NCBI RefSeq assembly: GCF_008298015.1
Contig: NZ_VTPX01000007.1
Span: 1-64,000, forward strand
DNA: 64,000 bases
Source of the DNA: Salinicola corii
Lineage (GTDB): Bacteria > Pseudomonadota > Gammaproteobacteria > Pseudomonadales > Halomonadaceae
Direction: 5' to 3'
In this document: positions 31,664 through 40,793 of the stretch, in pieces
How positions within the stretch are numbered: the stretch's first letter is position 1
Layout: every line of letters begins with the position of its first letter
The notes under the pieces: model-generated
What the model was told of the DNA's origin: nothing
Database searches by the model: none
The model's input: only the letters and a program-made list of their open reading frames with translations
Made by a program: the position numbers and the translations under genes

Positions 31664-32197
31664 ATGCAAAATCTGTCATGGAAGCAGACACTCGGCGTGG
31701 CCACGCTGGCAGCCGGCAGCATGATGATGAGCCAGGCCGCGACGGCCCAGGAAACGCAGGACCCGCAGGGCCTCTACTCCGCCGATGAGCTGATGGACGC
31801 CGACGTGTTTCTGTCCAGCAAGCCCGACGAGGATGTCGGCGATGTCGAGGACATCCTGCTGGGCGAAGACATGAGCGTCCAAGCACTGGTGGTCGAAGCC
31901 GGTGGCGTGCTGGATATGGGCGACAAGAACTTCGTGGTCCAGAAAGGCGACTTCACCGTCGAGACCAATCATGACGAAAGCCTCGACGATATCGAATACC
32001 GCATCGTCCTCGACATGGACGAAAGCGCGCTGAAACAGCAGCCCGAGTACACCAACGACTGGTGGCGGAATGCCAAGACCCAAGCCGCCGAGGCCTGGGA
32101 AAACACCAAGCAAGGCGCCTCCAGCGCCTGGGAAGACACCAAGGCCGCCACGTCCGACCTGCTGAATGACGCCAGCGACGCGATCGACAACAACTGA
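31664..32197 (+). CDS. Secreted PRC-barrel domain protein
   Basis: A 177-residue exported protein: signal peptide about 1-28 (ending TAQE), then a PRC-barrel-like fold (about 35-105: GLYSADELMDADVFLS...DVGDVEDILLGEDMSVQALVVEAGG), and a C-terminal helical tail rich in W, A, T and K repeats (NTKQGASSAWEDTKAATSDL). Acidic overall, as expected in a halophile periplasm. Extracytoplasmic PRC-barrel proteins of this type are common in halophilic gammaproteobacteria but have no defined function. AAGGAG precedes the ATG. A strong bidirectional terminator follows. Confidence 0.7.
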   Translation: MQNLSWKQTLGVATLAAGSMMMSQAATAQETQDPQGLYSADELMDADVFLSSKPDEDVGDVEDILLGEDMSVQALVVEAGGVLDMGDKNFVVQKGDFTVETNHDESLDDIEYRIVLDMDESALKQQPEYTNDWWRNAKTQAAEAWENTKQGASSAWEDTKAATSDLLNDASDAIDNN

Positions 32198-32223
32198 GTT
32201 CGTTTCGCGTTGGTCAATGGCAA

Positions 32224-32255
32224 AAAAACCGCCGACCCTGGGGTCGGCGGTTTTT
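32224..32255. terminator. Bidirectional intrinsic terminator
   Basis: Arms CCGCCGACCC (32229-32238) and GGGTCGGCGG (32241-32250) flanked by A5 and T5, so it works on both strands. It separates the convergent PRC-barrel and DUF4168 genes. Confidence 0.9.
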
Positions 32256-32292
32256 CGTTCATGGGCGATCCTCGAGATCGCCCTGTCGATGC

Positions 32293-32676
32293 TTACTGCT
32301 GGGGCTGCTGCACCATACCCTTCACACGCTGCATCAATTGCGGATCCTGCTGGATGGCCTGGCCGATCGAGTTGAACTGCTCGACGCTCATGCCGCTCTC
32401 CTGAACCGCCTGGACCATTTCATCGTTGGCCTGCTGGCGAATCTTCTGCTGCTCACCTTCATCGGAGGCGTTCTGCAGCTGCTCGGTGTAATCCTGGGAG
32501 ATCATCGCGATGTCCTGCGATGCGTCAGCGAACTGCTGGAGCTGGTCATCGGAGAAGTTTTGCGCCGGAGCCTGCGCCTGCGAACCGCTGTCGGCGGACT
32601 CCTGGGCCAAGACAGGCGCACTGGCGAGACCGGTCGTCATCATTGCCGCCGCGAGAAATGCAGTGATCCTTTGCAT
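32293..32676 (-). CDS. Secreted DUF4168 protein
   Basis: A 127-residue exported protein: signal peptide about 1-25 (ending VLAQE), a Q/A/S-rich spacer, then the DUF4168 pattern (NFSDDQLQQFADASQDIAMI...MVQAVQESGMSVEQFNSIGQAI). Small, acidic and helical; known members are periplasmic or surface proteins without assigned function. It converges on the PRC-barrel gene across the shared terminator. An AGG-containing site precedes the ATG at 32676. Confidence 0.75.
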   Translation of the reverse strand: MQRITAFLAAAMMTTGLASAPVLAQESADSGSQAQAPAQNFSDDQLQQFADASQDIAMISQDYTEQLQNASDEGEQQKIRQQANDEMVQAVQESGMSVEQFNSIGQAIQQDPQLMQRVKGMVQQPQQ

Positions 32677-32834
32677 GAATACCTCCAGATATCGATTTTA
32701 TGCGTGTGCCCTAGTGGGATGCCGCGTGGGAAGGAGAGTTCCCTCCGAAATGTTTCTCTCGGCAATTTAATGTTTCGCCGGGAAACATCGGCACGCCCGG
32801 TGCTGGCGATCTCCCACCGTCACTCGCCCGTCGG

Positions 32835-34130
32835 TCATGGTAACCATTCCACGATGGCCTGAATACCGGCACGGACCTTGTCCAGGGTCGGCAACCCCAT
32901 GGGGTCGTCGTAGCGTTGCGGGCAGTGCTCCAGTAGCACTCCGCCATCGAAGTCGACGTAGGCCAGGCGCACCGTGAGCTGCAAGGGGTCGCAGCCGAAT
33001 GCACTCCCCGGCAGCAGGGCCACGCCGGTCTCTTTCAGCAGCCGGGCGGTCAGTTCGGCGCTGGTGGTGATGCCGCGCCGGACCAGGGCCTCCCGGTGAG
33101 CGTCGAAATCGGGAAACAGATAGAAGCCACCATCCGGTAGCTGCGTGCGAACGCCGGCCGCCTGCAGCCGCTCGGCGCACCAGTGTCCGATCAGGCCCAA
33201 CCAGGCCCGTTGGCGCTCGAGATAGTTCGCCAGTTCGGGACTCATCCGATAGGCGACGCAGGCCGCTTCCTGGACCGGGCTGGCGACACTCGACCACGTC
33301 TCCGAGGCGATGCCGAGCAGGCGTGCGAACAGCTCACCGCCCAGCGCTTCAGGAACGTGCATCACGCCCAGTCGCCAGCCGCCAGCGCCACACCACTTCG
33401 AGAGCCCGCTGGTGGTCACCGTGCCCTCGGGATAGTCGCGGGCGAAGGCGCGGTGCGAGCCGTGATGGTCCAACGGGCCGTAGATCTCGTCCGCCAGCAC
33501 GATCACGCCATGGCGCCGAGCCACCTCGGCCAGCGCGCGCTGAGTCTCGGCATCGGGCGACAACCCGGTCGGATTGCCAGGTGCATTGAGAATCAGCAGC
33601 CGCGTGCGGCTCCCGCCTTCTCGGCAATGCGCCTCGAGCTGCTCCGGCGTGATCTGCCAGCGCGTCTCGAAGCTGGCCGCCAGCTTGACCGCCGTCTGTC
33701 CGGCCAGACGCGCCTGCGGCGCATAGGAGACCCAGGCTGGCGCCGGGATCAGGACCTCCGCCCTGGGCAGCGCCTTGATCAAGGCGAACAGCAGCAGTTT
33801 ACTGCCGGGTCCCACCAGGACCCGCGATGCCTGCCAGGGCGTGCCATCGATCTCGCTGTGAAAACTCGCGACCCCGTCCCGCAGTGCCGGCAGCCCCTGC
33901 ACGGGCAGATACGCTTTGCGGTCCGCGTGGCGGGCCAGCGCCTCCACCGCCGGGCCGTAGACCGGAAACGGCGACTGGCCGAAGCCGAACTTGATGACGC
34001 GCTCGCCACGAGACTCCAGCAGTCGCGACTGTTCGTTGATCAACAGGGTATCGGATGGCGGTGTGGCATCGAGGTCATCGGCGTAGGCACGATTCAACAG
34101 GGCGGTGGCAAGCCCCGGGCAGGCGGTCAT
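32835..34130 (-). CDS. Class I/II PLP aminotransferase
   Basis: A 431-residue fold-type I aminotransferase. Seen: ILNAPGNPTGLSP (about 178-190), LADEIYGPLDHH (cofactor Asp/Tyr), the PLP lysine in TTSGLSKWCGAGGWRLGVMH (about 240-258) and the substrate-carboxylate Arg near LTVRLAYVDFDGG. The family includes aspartate, aromatic and alanine aminotransferases; the substrate cannot be assigned. It is preceded on the same strand by an RpiR-type regulator ending 45 bases before its start, so the two likely form an operon. Confidence 0.8.
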   Translation of the reverse strand: MTACPGLATALLNRAYADDLDATPPSDTLLINEQSRLLESRGERVIKFGFGQSPFPVYGPAVEALARHADRKAYLPVQGLPALRDGVASFHSEIDGTPWQASRVLVGPGSKLLLFALIKALPRAEVLIPAPAWVSYAPQARLAGQTAVKLAASFETRWQITPEQLEAHCREGGSRTRLLILNAPGNPTGLSPDAETQRALAEVARRHGVIVLADEIYGPLDHHGSHRAFARDYPEGTVTTSGLSKWCGAGGWRLGVMHVPEALGGELFARLLGIASETWSSVASPVQEAACVAYRMSPELANYLERQRAWLGLIGHWCAERLQAAGVRTQLPDGGFYLFPDFDAHREALVRRGITTSAELTARLLKETGVALLPGSAFGCDPLQLTVRLAYVDFDGGVLLEHCPQRYDDPMGLPTLDKVRAGIQAIVEWLP

Positions 34131-34175
34131 GACAACTGGTCTCCTGGGTTCGATGGGGTCGTCGGGGTGGAAAGG

Positions 34176-35093
34176 TCATTCGATCTGCCAGCGGGCGATC
34201 AGGGCTTCACGACGGCGGATCGAGGCGACGGCGTCGCCCCCCATCTCGTGGGCCATGTGCGACAGCAGCATCTCGATGGTCACGAACAGACTGCTCATGG
34301 GGTTGAAGAAGAACGGTCCTTCGGCGGACGCCAACAGCGTCATGTCAGTCATCGTGGCCAATCGCGCGGTCTCCTGGTTGGTCAGCGCGAGCAATCGAGC
34401 GCCCTGGTCCAGCGCCTGGCGGCAGTAATCGACACTGACCCGGGTTTCCGGGCGATAGCTGATGCCCACCACCAGATCGCCCTCCCCCAACTCGCGCCCC
34501 GTCTCGAGGTTGATTCCACCGAGAGAGTCGATCAGGCGCACGTCGCTGCGCAGGTAGCCCAGGTAGTAGGCCAGATAGTGCGCCCCCGCGAAGCAGGCAC
34601 GCTGGCCAACGACGTGGACCCGCCGGGCATCGATCAGCGCCCTGGCGGCACGCGCCAGCATCGCCTCATCGAGCCTCTCCGCGGTTCGCGAGAGATTGCC
34701 CATCTCCTCCTGCCACAGCGTCTGGCGCTGGACGGGATAGTCGCCGTCACTCGGAATCTGACCGAGATCGAGCAGGCGTTCCGCACGGGTGGAGTAGAAG
34801 GCGCCGGTGGTGGCATCGGCGCGAAACAGCGCCTGAAACGCCTTGAATCCCGTCAGGCCCAAGGCGTGCGAAAGCCGGGTCAGGCTGGAAGCATTGACGT
34901 CATGCTGCTTCGCCAGCGCCGAGATACTGAGCGTGGCCGCGAGCTCCGGAGCGGCGAGCAGTTGCTCGAGCAGTTTGAGCGCCCCCGGCGTCAGTTTCGG
35001 TGCCCGGGGCTCTCCTCGACGCGCGGCGATCGAGAGCGCCTGCAAGGCGGCTATCGATGTCGGCGGCATATCGAAACCATCGCGATCGGCCAT
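34176..35093 (-). CDS. RpiR/MurR-family regulator
   Basis: A 305-residue regulator: N-terminal HTH_6 domain (about 15-90; ALAKQHDVNASSLTRLSHALGLTGFKAFQALF) and a SIS domain (about 135-270; ARRVHVVGQRACFAGAHYLAYYL), which senses phosphosugars or related small molecules. It lies just upstream of, and probably controls, the aminotransferase. Its own promoter region (35094-35311) has an inverted repeat and paired AAATATTTTT repeats. The effector is unknown. Confidence 0.8.
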   Translation of the reverse strand: MADRDGFDMPPTSIAALQALSIAARRGEPRAPKLTPGALKLLEQLLAAPELAATLSISALAKQHDVNASSLTRLSHALGLTGFKAFQALFRADATTGAFYSTRAERLLDLGQIPSDGDYPVQRQTLWQEEMGNLSRTAERLDEAMLARAARALIDARRVHVVGQRACFAGAHYLAYYLGYLRSDVRLIDSLGGINLETGRELGEGDLVVGISYRPETRVSVDYCRQALDQGARLLALTNQETARLATMTDMTLLASAEGPFFFNPMSSLFVTIEMLLSHMAHEMGGDAVASIRRREALIARWQIE

Positions 35094-35199
35094 GCCTCAT
35101 CCCTCCGTTTCAGTTTTGCAAGGTTATACCGAGGTCTCACTACCTGCAAATATTTTTACGAACTTAGAAATATTTTTGCTATTGGTGTCCGTTATATTA

Positions 35200-35234
35200 G
35201 GAGTTCCCGTTATAACAGCGCCAGCGGGAACTCC
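35200..35234. promoter_or_regulatory. GGAGTTCCCG-N15-CGGGAACTCC inverted repeat
   Basis: Perfect 10-bp arms at 35200-35209 and 35225-35234, between the divergent RpiR-type gene and the DUF4174 gene. Candidate operator or leader hairpin. Two AAATATTTTT direct repeats lie just left of it (35139-35180). Confidence 0.4.
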
Positions 35235-35311
35235 AGCCAGCTTGAACCCCCTGCAGCCTTCGGAGTCACAATGAACGGCGGACTCGCTAACGACACTCGG
35301 AGGAGATCCCC

Positions 35312-35764
35312 ATGAAACACTGGTTGATGACCGGAGTACTGATGGCCGGGGCTTCGTTCGCGACGGGGGCTTCGGCCCAGGCGAACGGCAACGATCCAGC
35401 CAATCCGCTGATTACCGACAAGTGGAACTTCCGCCCGCTCATCGTGGTGACGCCGGATGCCGGGCAGCCCGCCTACCGGCACCTGCGCCAGCAGCTCGAC
35501 CGCACCCAGGCGCAGTTCGATGATCGCGACATGCTGCTCTACACGATCGAAGGAGAGAGCGGCACCCGTCATGGCCGTCCGATGACCGCTTACGAGACCA
35601 AGGCGCTGCTCGATGCCGTGGACGTCAGCCCCGAACAGGGCGTGACCACGATCCTGATCGGCAAGGATGGCGGCAAGAAAGTACAGCTCCAGGGCGAGGT
35701 CGACCTCCAGGAGATCTACGCCACCATCGACAGGATGCCGATGCGCCAGGCGGGCGACGACTGA
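35312..35764 (+). CDS. Secreted DUF4174 protein
   Basis: A 150-residue exported protein: signal peptide about 1-22 (ending ASAQA), then the DUF4174 layout: WNFRPLIVVTPD near the start, ALxLDR-like helix (HLRQQLDRTQAQFDDRDMLLYTI), and a thioredoxin-like strand pattern ending in VTTILIGKDGGKKVQLQGEVDLQEIYATIDRMPMRQ. The IGKDGG and final PMRQ are typical of this family. It has no CxxC, so it is not a redox thioredoxin. AGGAG precedes the ATG. Function unknown. Confidence 0.7.
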   Translation: MKHWLMTGVLMAGASFATGASAQANGNDPANPLITDKWNFRPLIVVTPDAGQPAYRHLRQQLDRTQAQFDDRDMLLYTIEGESGTRHGRPMTAYETKALLDAVDVSPEQGVTTILIGKDGGKKVQLQGEVDLQEIYATIDRMPMRQAGDD

Positions 35765-35843
35765 AGGGGCGACAGCGCGCCTCGACGGACGCCCTTCGGT
35801 TCAGGCGCCCGCCGGCAAACGATGGCGGAGAACCGGTTCGCGA

Positions 35844-36794
35844 TCAGCGCCATAGCGCGAGTTGACGCAGATAGGCTCGCCGCGCTTGATGCGGAGAGAC
35901 CGGGGAGAGTCTTATCGAGGTGCCGGGAGCGCACTGCCCCAGGCGCGCGCAGGCAATCGGCGATAACGCCCCGAGACGCGGATAGCCACCGATGGTCTGC
36001 CGGTCGTTGAGCAGAATGATCGGTTGGCCATCCGGCGGAACCTGGACCGCGCCCAGCGGAATTCCCTCCGAGATCATGCCCTCCAACCGACAATGCAACG
36101 CCGGGCCTGTCAGGCGAACGCCCATGCGATCGGCTCGGCTGTCCACCTGCCAGGCCTGATTGAAGGCCGCGTACAGACTGGCACCATCGAAGTGCGCGAT
36201 CTGCGCCCCGGTGACCAATTCGAGCGTGGCTTCGTCCTGCGGCATGGCCATCGCGCATGGCATTTCGCGGGTCTCGGCGGCCACCGAGGCCGCGGTCAAC
36301 CGATCGCCGACCCGAAGCGCGCTTCCCCGCCCGTCGAGACCGCCCAGCTGTTCGCGGGCGACGGTCGAGAGGCTCCCCATGAACGGCTCGGCATCGATCC
36401 CGCCCGGCAACGCCAGGTAGGCACGCAGCCCCGCCCTGGGCTGGTCGAACGCCAGCACCTGTCCCGGTTCGAGAACGAAACTGCCATTGGCGGGCAGCGT
36501 CTCGCCATCCCGCGTGGCGCCGAGATCGGCACCCGCGATGGCCACCGCCATCCTGCCCGTGGCCTTCAGCGTCAGCCCACCCATGGCGATCTCGATGCCG
36601 GCGGCATCCGGGGCGTTGCCGAGCAGCCAGTTGGCCCAGCCCAGCGCGATCCAGTCCAGCGCTCCCCCCTGAGTCACGCCGAGATGGCGGGCCCCGAAGC
36701 GACCGGCATCCTCTACCAGCGCCAGCGGCCCCGTGCCCTCGACGACCAGAGCGGCATTGCCACTCGCCGCCCGGGAGATTTCCGGCGTCGCCAT
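35844..36794 (-). CDS. pxpC: 5-oxoprolinase subunit PxpC
   Basis: A 316-residue protein of the biotin-dependent carboxyltransferase/KipA family. Typical blocks: VEDAGRFGARHLGVTQGGALD (15-40), AYLALPGGID (about 130), MGVRLTGPAL and EGIPLGAVQVPPDGQPIILLNDRQTIGGYPRLG (about 235-275). With PxpA and PxpB it forms the ATP-dependent prokaryotic 5-oxoprolinase, which opens pyroglutamate to glutamate. Its ATG at 36794 overlaps the pxpB stop. Some genomes fuse B and C; here they are separate. Confidence 0.85.
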   Translation of the reverse strand: MATPEISRAASGNAALVVEGTGPLALVEDAGRFGARHLGVTQGGALDWIALGWANWLLGNAPDAAGIEIAMGGLTLKATGRMAVAIAGADLGATRDGETLPANGSFVLEPGQVLAFDQPRAGLRAYLALPGGIDAEPFMGSLSTVAREQLGGLDGRGSALRVGDRLTAASVAAETREMPCAMAMPQDEATLELVTGAQIAHFDGASLYAAFNQAWQVDSRADRMGVRLTGPALHCRLEGMISEGIPLGAVQVPPDGQPIILLNDRQTIGGYPRLGALSPIACARLGQCAPGTSIRLSPVSPHQARRAYLRQLALWR

Positions 36795-37525
36795 CAGCGC
36801 TCCTCCAGCGGCGTGGTGTCGCCGCCCTGTTCGATGAAAGCCTCGCGGCTGATCGGTTCGAATCGCACCCGATCGCCCGGGCGAAACAGGCTGATTTCGT
36901 CGCGCTCGCGATCGAACAGCTCGACGGCGGTGCGGCCCAGGATGTTCCAGCCACCCGGCGAGCGCATCGAATAGATGGCGGTCTGGCGTTCGGCGATGCC
37001 TACGCTGCCCGCCGCTACCTTCCGTCTCGGCGTCTTCAGCCGCGGCGTGGCCAGCGCCTCCTCGACCATGCCCATGAACGCGTAGCCTGGCGAAAAGCCG
37101 AGGGCGAAGGCGCAATAGTCGCGACCGGCGTGGCGACGCACGATCTCGTCGGTATCGACGCCGAGGCGCTCGGCGATCCTGGTGAGTTCGGGGCCGACAC
37201 TGTCGTCGTACCACACCGGGATGCGATGCTCCCGCCCGGTCTCGGTGGAGGCCGGCTTCAATCCCCGCAGGGCGTCGTCGATCCACTGCCTGGCCTCGCG
37301 CTGGGAGAGCCGGGCCACGTCGTAGTGCACCAGCAGCGTGGTGTAGGACGGCACCAGGTCGATCAGCGCCTCGCCGAAGCGTTCCCGCAGCGCGTTGTCG
37401 GCGGCCAGGATCCAGGGCATGTGGGCCTCGTCGATGGCGGCGAACAGCCTGACGATCAGGGCGTCCATGCCGACCGTTTCCATTCGAAAAGAGGGCGCAG
37501 TAGAGAGGGAAGGAGACTGACTCAT
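36794..37525 (-). CDS. pxpB: 5-oxoprolinase subunit PxpB
   Basis: A 243-residue KipI/allophanate hydrolase subunit 1-type protein. Family signatures: [11 protein letters not shown] (about 65), [13 protein letters not shown] (about 110), [13 protein letters not shown] (about 150), [37 protein letters not shown] (about 170-206). It carries the ATP-dependent part of 5-oxoprolinase with PxpC. The ATG at 37525 overlaps the pxpA stop, so all three genes are translationally coupled in the order A-B-C. Confidence 0.85.
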   Translation of the reverse strand: MSQSPSLSTAPSFRMETVGMDALIVRLFAAIDEAHMPWILAADNALRERFGEALIDLVPSYTTLLVHYDVARLSQREARQWIDDALRGLKPASTETGREHRIPVWYDDSVGPELTRIAERLGVDTDEIVRRHAGRDYCAFALGFSPGYAFMGMVEEALATPRLKTPRRKVAAGSVGIAERQTAIYSMRSPGGWNILGRTAVELFDRERDEISLFRPGDRVRFEPISREAFIEQGGDTTPLEER

Positions 37526-38274
37526 GCGTCGGCCAACTGCTGGAAGGCTTCGCGAATGGCTTTCACCGCAGCCACGGATTCGGCGTTGTCGCCGTGAACG
37601 CACAGCGTATCGGCGGGCAGGCGTAGCTCGCTGCCGTCGTTGGCGATCAGCGGCTCGCCCCTGGCCAGGGCCACGGCCTGCTCGACGATGGCGCCGCGAT
37701 CGTGATGCACGGCGCCCGGAAGGCGTCGCGAGACCAGGCGTCCCCTGGCGTCGTAGGCGCGGTCGGCGAACGTCTCGAACCACAGCGTCACGCCCATCTC
37801 CGCGGCCAGTTCACGCACCGGCTCGGGATTGGCGGTCGACATCACCAGCAGCGGCAGCTCCCGATCGTAACGCACCACCGCCTGCATTGCCGCCTGCAGC
37901 AGATCGAAGTCGCCGGCCATGTCGTTGTAGAGCGCGCCGTGGGGCTTGACGTACTGGATACGGATGCCCTCGGCGCGACAGAACGCTTCCAACGCGCCGA
38001 TCTGGTAGAGCATCAGGTTCTCGACTTCCTGCGGCGAGCAGGCCATCGAGCGGCGACCGAACCCCATCAGGTCCGGATAGCCCGGATGCGCGCCGACTTT
38101 CACCCCATGGGCCACTGCCAGCGCCACGGTCTTGCGCATGACGTCGGGGTCGGAGGCGTGAAAACCGCAGGCGATATTGGCGCAATCGACGAAGGGCATC
38201 GCCTGTTCGTCGAGCCCCAGCGCCCAGTTGCCGAAACTTTCACCCATGTCGCAGTTGAGCAGGGGCGCGCGCAT
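37522..38274 (-). CDS. pxpA: 5-oxoprolinase subunit PxpA (LamB/YcsF)
   Basis: A 250-residue LamB/YcsF-family protein: [13 protein letters not shown] at the start, [16 protein letters not shown] (about 28-43), [18 protein letters not shown] (about 58-75), VKPHGALYN (about 113) and [11 protein letters not shown] near the end. These are the metal-binding His/Asp patches of PxpA. First gene of pxpABC. The ATG at 38274 follows GAGG; longer frames upstream lack this. A LysR gene is divergent across a 352-base gap. Confidence 0.85.
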   Translation of the reverse strand: MRAPLLNCDMGESFGNWALGLDEQAMPFVDCANIACGFHASDPDVMRKTVALAVAHGVKVGAHPGYPDLMGFGRRSMACSPQEVENLMLYQIGALEAFCRAEGIRIQYVKPHGALYNDMAGDFDLLQAAMQAVVRYDRELPLLVMSTANPEPVRELAAEMGVTLWFETFADRAYDARGRLVSRRLPGAVHHDRGAIVEQAVALARGEPLIANDGSELRLPADTLCVHGDNAESVAAVKAIREAFQQLADA

Positions 38275-38626
38275 CGCATTACCTCGTATCGTTGTTGTAG
38301 GGAGTCCGGCACGGGAATCCAGCGGACGAGTCCGTCGGAGGAGCCATTCGGAAAAGCCGTCACGAAAGCTTTTCACCAGCGTGCCGTGGACAGTGGGCAT
38401 CCCGAAGACGCCTTACCGCACTTTAAGAAACCGCCAGCCGCAGGGTCCAATCGTTTTTCGCGATGCGCAGTATCGGCACAATCTTTCATTCCCATGGCAC
38501 GATGCCGGTGGATGGATGCCGGAGAGTTGACGTTCACGACGCCGCGCCGAAGAATCGGCCATCCCCGTTCAAGTGCGCAGCGCCTTTTGAATACCTAGCG
38601 CTTTTTGAATACCTAGAGAGAACCCC
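38275..38626. other. Divergent pxpA-lysR promoter region
   Basis: 352 bases without a convincing gene. It should hold both promoters and LysR sites. The only clear structure is the 18-bp tandem repeat at 38581-38616 next to the LysR start. Confidence 0.5.
38581..38616. repeat. Two tandem 18-bp repeats in lysR leader
   Basis: CGCCTTTTGAATACCTAG followed directly by CGCTTTTTGAATACCTAG (one difference), ending 10 bases before the LysR ATG. Looks like a recent tandem duplication in the 5' leader. Confidence 0.75.
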
Positions 38627-39595
38627 ATGTTCGACTTCAAGGAGCTCGAAGCCTTCGTCTGGGTCGTCAGGCTGGGCTCGTTTCGCAAGGTGGCAGCGCG
38701 CCTACACCTGACCCAACCCTCGATCTCCGACCGCATCACCCGGCTGGAGGCGGCGGTCGGAGAGTCGTTGCTGGACCGCAGTGCCCGGCCGGTGCAGCCG
38801 ACGCTGCGCGGCCGGGAGTTCTACGCCCATGCAGAACGCCTGCTGGACAGCCGCGAGGAGGCGCTGCAGCTGTTCCAGAACCAGGAGGACTTCTCCGGCA
38901 CGCTGCGGCTCGGGGTCATCGAGACCATCGCCCACAGCTGGTTCAGCACCTTCCTGACCCAACTGGCCGAACGGCACCCGCAGCTCACCATCGAACTGAC
39001 CGTCGACATCTCGCCGTTTCTTCACCAGCGCCTGGCGGACAACGATCTCGACATGATCTTCGCCATGGATGGCGTCGCCCCCGGCCTCTCGGTGACGCAG
39101 CTACCGCTGGCCACCTACGAGATGGGCCTGTTCGTGGCACCGCAGCATGCCGATCGCCTGCGACAGGGTGGCGTGTCGGCGCTATCCCGCCTGCCGTTCG
39201 TCTCGTTCAGCAAGTTGGCTCGCCCCTATGGCGAACTCGTGGCCTATCTGGCCGAACTCGGCATCGACGATCCCAAGATCCACTGCGCCACCACGCTGAT
39301 GACCATCGTCCGCATGAGCATCGACGGCGTCGGCATTGGCTCGCTGCCGGTCTCCACGGTGTCGGACGCCTGCCAGCGCGGCGAGCTGTTGCGGTTGGCG
39401 CTGCCCACGCCACTGCCGGCGATGTTCTACGACGCGATCTGGCGCACCAGCAGCTATCCCAGCTTTTGTCGGGGAGTCACGCGACTCGCCCAGGAGTGCG
39501 CTGCCCGCTATGCCACGGAGCACCCCCGCGACCCCGTCGGTGACGGACAGTGGGAGGAGGTGAAAGTCTGGCCCGATAGTTTGGATAAGAATTAA
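38627..39595 (+). CDS. LysR-family regulator of pxp/TRAP module
   Basis: A 322-residue LysR regulator: winged helix MFDFKELEAFVWVVRLGSFRKVAARLHLTQPSISDRITRLE (1-45) and an effector domain from about 90. It lies between the divergent pxpABC operon and the TRAP transporter genes on its own strand (120 bases downstream), so it probably controls one or both in response to 5-oxoproline or a related acid. That ligand is inference from context. Confidence 0.8.
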   Translation: MFDFKELEAFVWVVRLGSFRKVAARLHLTQPSISDRITRLEAAVGESLLDRSARPVQPTLRGREFYAHAERLLDSREEALQLFQNQEDFSGTLRLGVIETIAHSWFSTFLTQLAERHPQLTIELTVDISPFLHQRLADNDLDMIFAMDGVAPGLSVTQLPLATYEMGLFVAPQHADRLRQGGVSALSRLPFVSFSKLARPYGELVAYLAELGIDDPKIHCATTLMTIVRMSIDGVGIGSLPVSTVSDACQRGELLRLALPTPLPAMFYDAIWRTSSYPSFCRGVTRLAQECAARYATEHPRDPVGDGQWEEVKVWPDSLDKN

Positions 39596-39715
39596 CGATT
39601 TGACGCCGTCGCCGGCCGACTTGAAGAATGCAGGGGTGCCATGTCCCGGTCACGACCCCTGTCAATAACAAGCGGCGTGCAGGAAGACCTTCTCAATAAC
39701 AAACGGAATCCAACG

Positions 39716-40714
39716 ATGCGCATATTCCATGTTCAGCTGTCGACGATCGCCGTGGCGGGATCGCTCGCCGTCGCGACGCCGGCACTCGCCGACCAGTGGA
39801 ACCTCGCCTCTCCCTACGGCGATGCCAGCTTCCACACCCAGAACACCAAGCAGTTCGCCGAGGATGTCGCCGACGCGACGGATGGCGAGCTGACCATCAC
39901 CGTGCACAGCGGCGGCTCGCTGATCAGCCACGCGGAGATCAAGCCATCGGTGCGCCGCGGCACGGTACAGGCCGGCGAGATATTCCTCTCCACGCTCTCC
40001 AACGAATCGCCGATCTACGAAGTCGACACCCTGCCCGGCCTGGCCGGCAGCTATGCCGACGCCTACGACCTGTGGCAGGCCTCCAAGCCGATCATCACCG
40101 AGCTCTTCGCCAAGGAAGGATTGATGCCGCTGTACGCCGTGCCGTGGCCGGCGCAGGGTATCTACACCGATTTCGAACTGACCGATGCCTCCCAGTTCGA
40201 GGGGCTACGGGTCCGCGCGCCGAACATCAACACCCAGCGCTTCGTCGAGAACCTGGGCGGCATCCCGACCCAGACCGAGGAGGCGGATATCCCCACCGCG
40301 TTCAGCACCGGGCGCGTCGACGCCATGATCACCTCGGTCTCCACCGGCAAGTCGATGTCGGCGTGGGATTACGTGTCCAACTACAGCGATGCCAACCTGT
40401 GGCTGCCGAAGAACATCGTCTTCGTCAACAAGCGCGCCTTCGATCGTCTCGATGACGCCACGCAGAAGGCCGTTCTCGACGCCGCTGCCAAGGCCGAGCA
40501 GCGCGGCTGGCAGATGAGCAAGGAAGACAGCGCCGAGAGTGCCAAGGCCCTCGAATCCCACGGTATCACCGTCAGCGAACCCAGCGATGCCCTCCAGCAG
40601 CAGTTGAAAGCCGCCGGACAGAAGCTGTTCGAAGACTGGCAGGCGCGCGCCGGCGATCAGGCCCAGCAGCTGGTCGATCGCTACCGCGAACGCCAGGCCA
40701 AGCAGAGCCAGTGA
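39716..40714 (+). CDS. dctP: TRAP transporter solute-binding protein DctP
   Basis: A 332-residue periplasmic DctP-family protein: signal peptide about 1-25 (ending ALADQ), ligand-binding blocks ELTITVHSGGSLISHAEIKPSVRRGTVQAGE (about 55-85), the key Arg in FEGLRVRAPNINTQRFV (about 160-178) that binds the substrate carboxylate, and GRVDAMITSVSTGK (about 200). TRAP importers use a sodium gradient to bring in organic acids. DctP6/DctP7 of Bordetella bind pyroglutamate, and the position beside pxpABC favours that ligand here. The ATG at 39716 gives a proper signal peptide; the longer frame does not. Confidence 0.85.
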   Translation: MRIFHVQLSTIAVAGSLAVATPALADQWNLASPYGDASFHTQNTKQFAEDVADATDGELTITVHSGGSLISHAEIKPSVRRGTVQAGEIFLSTLSNESPIYEVDTLPGLAGSYADAYDLWQASKPIITELFAKEGLMPLYAVPWPAQGIYTDFELTDASQFEGLRVRAPNINTQRFVENLGGIPTQTEEADIPTAFSTGRVDAMITSVSTGKSMSAWDYVSNYSDANLWLPKNIVFVNKRAFDRLDDATQKAVLDAAAKAEQRGWQMSKEDSAESAKALESHGITVSEPSDALQQQLKAAGQKLFEDWQARAGDQAQQLVDRYRERQAKQSQ

Positions 40715-40727
40715 CGTTCGGTGCGAC

Positions 40728-40747
40728 GGCCCGTCTCGCCGCGGGCC
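40728..40747 (+). promoter_or_regulatory. Intra-operon hairpin between dctP and dctQ
   Basis: GGCCCG (40728-40733) pairs with CGGGCC (40742-40747), just after the dctP stop. Such hairpins often stabilise or partly terminate the mRNA so that the binding protein is made in excess. Confidence 0.35.
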
Positions 40748-40793
40748 TCGTACGCTGCAGACTTCCTTCACTCGCACCCGGTGAGTCTCCGCC

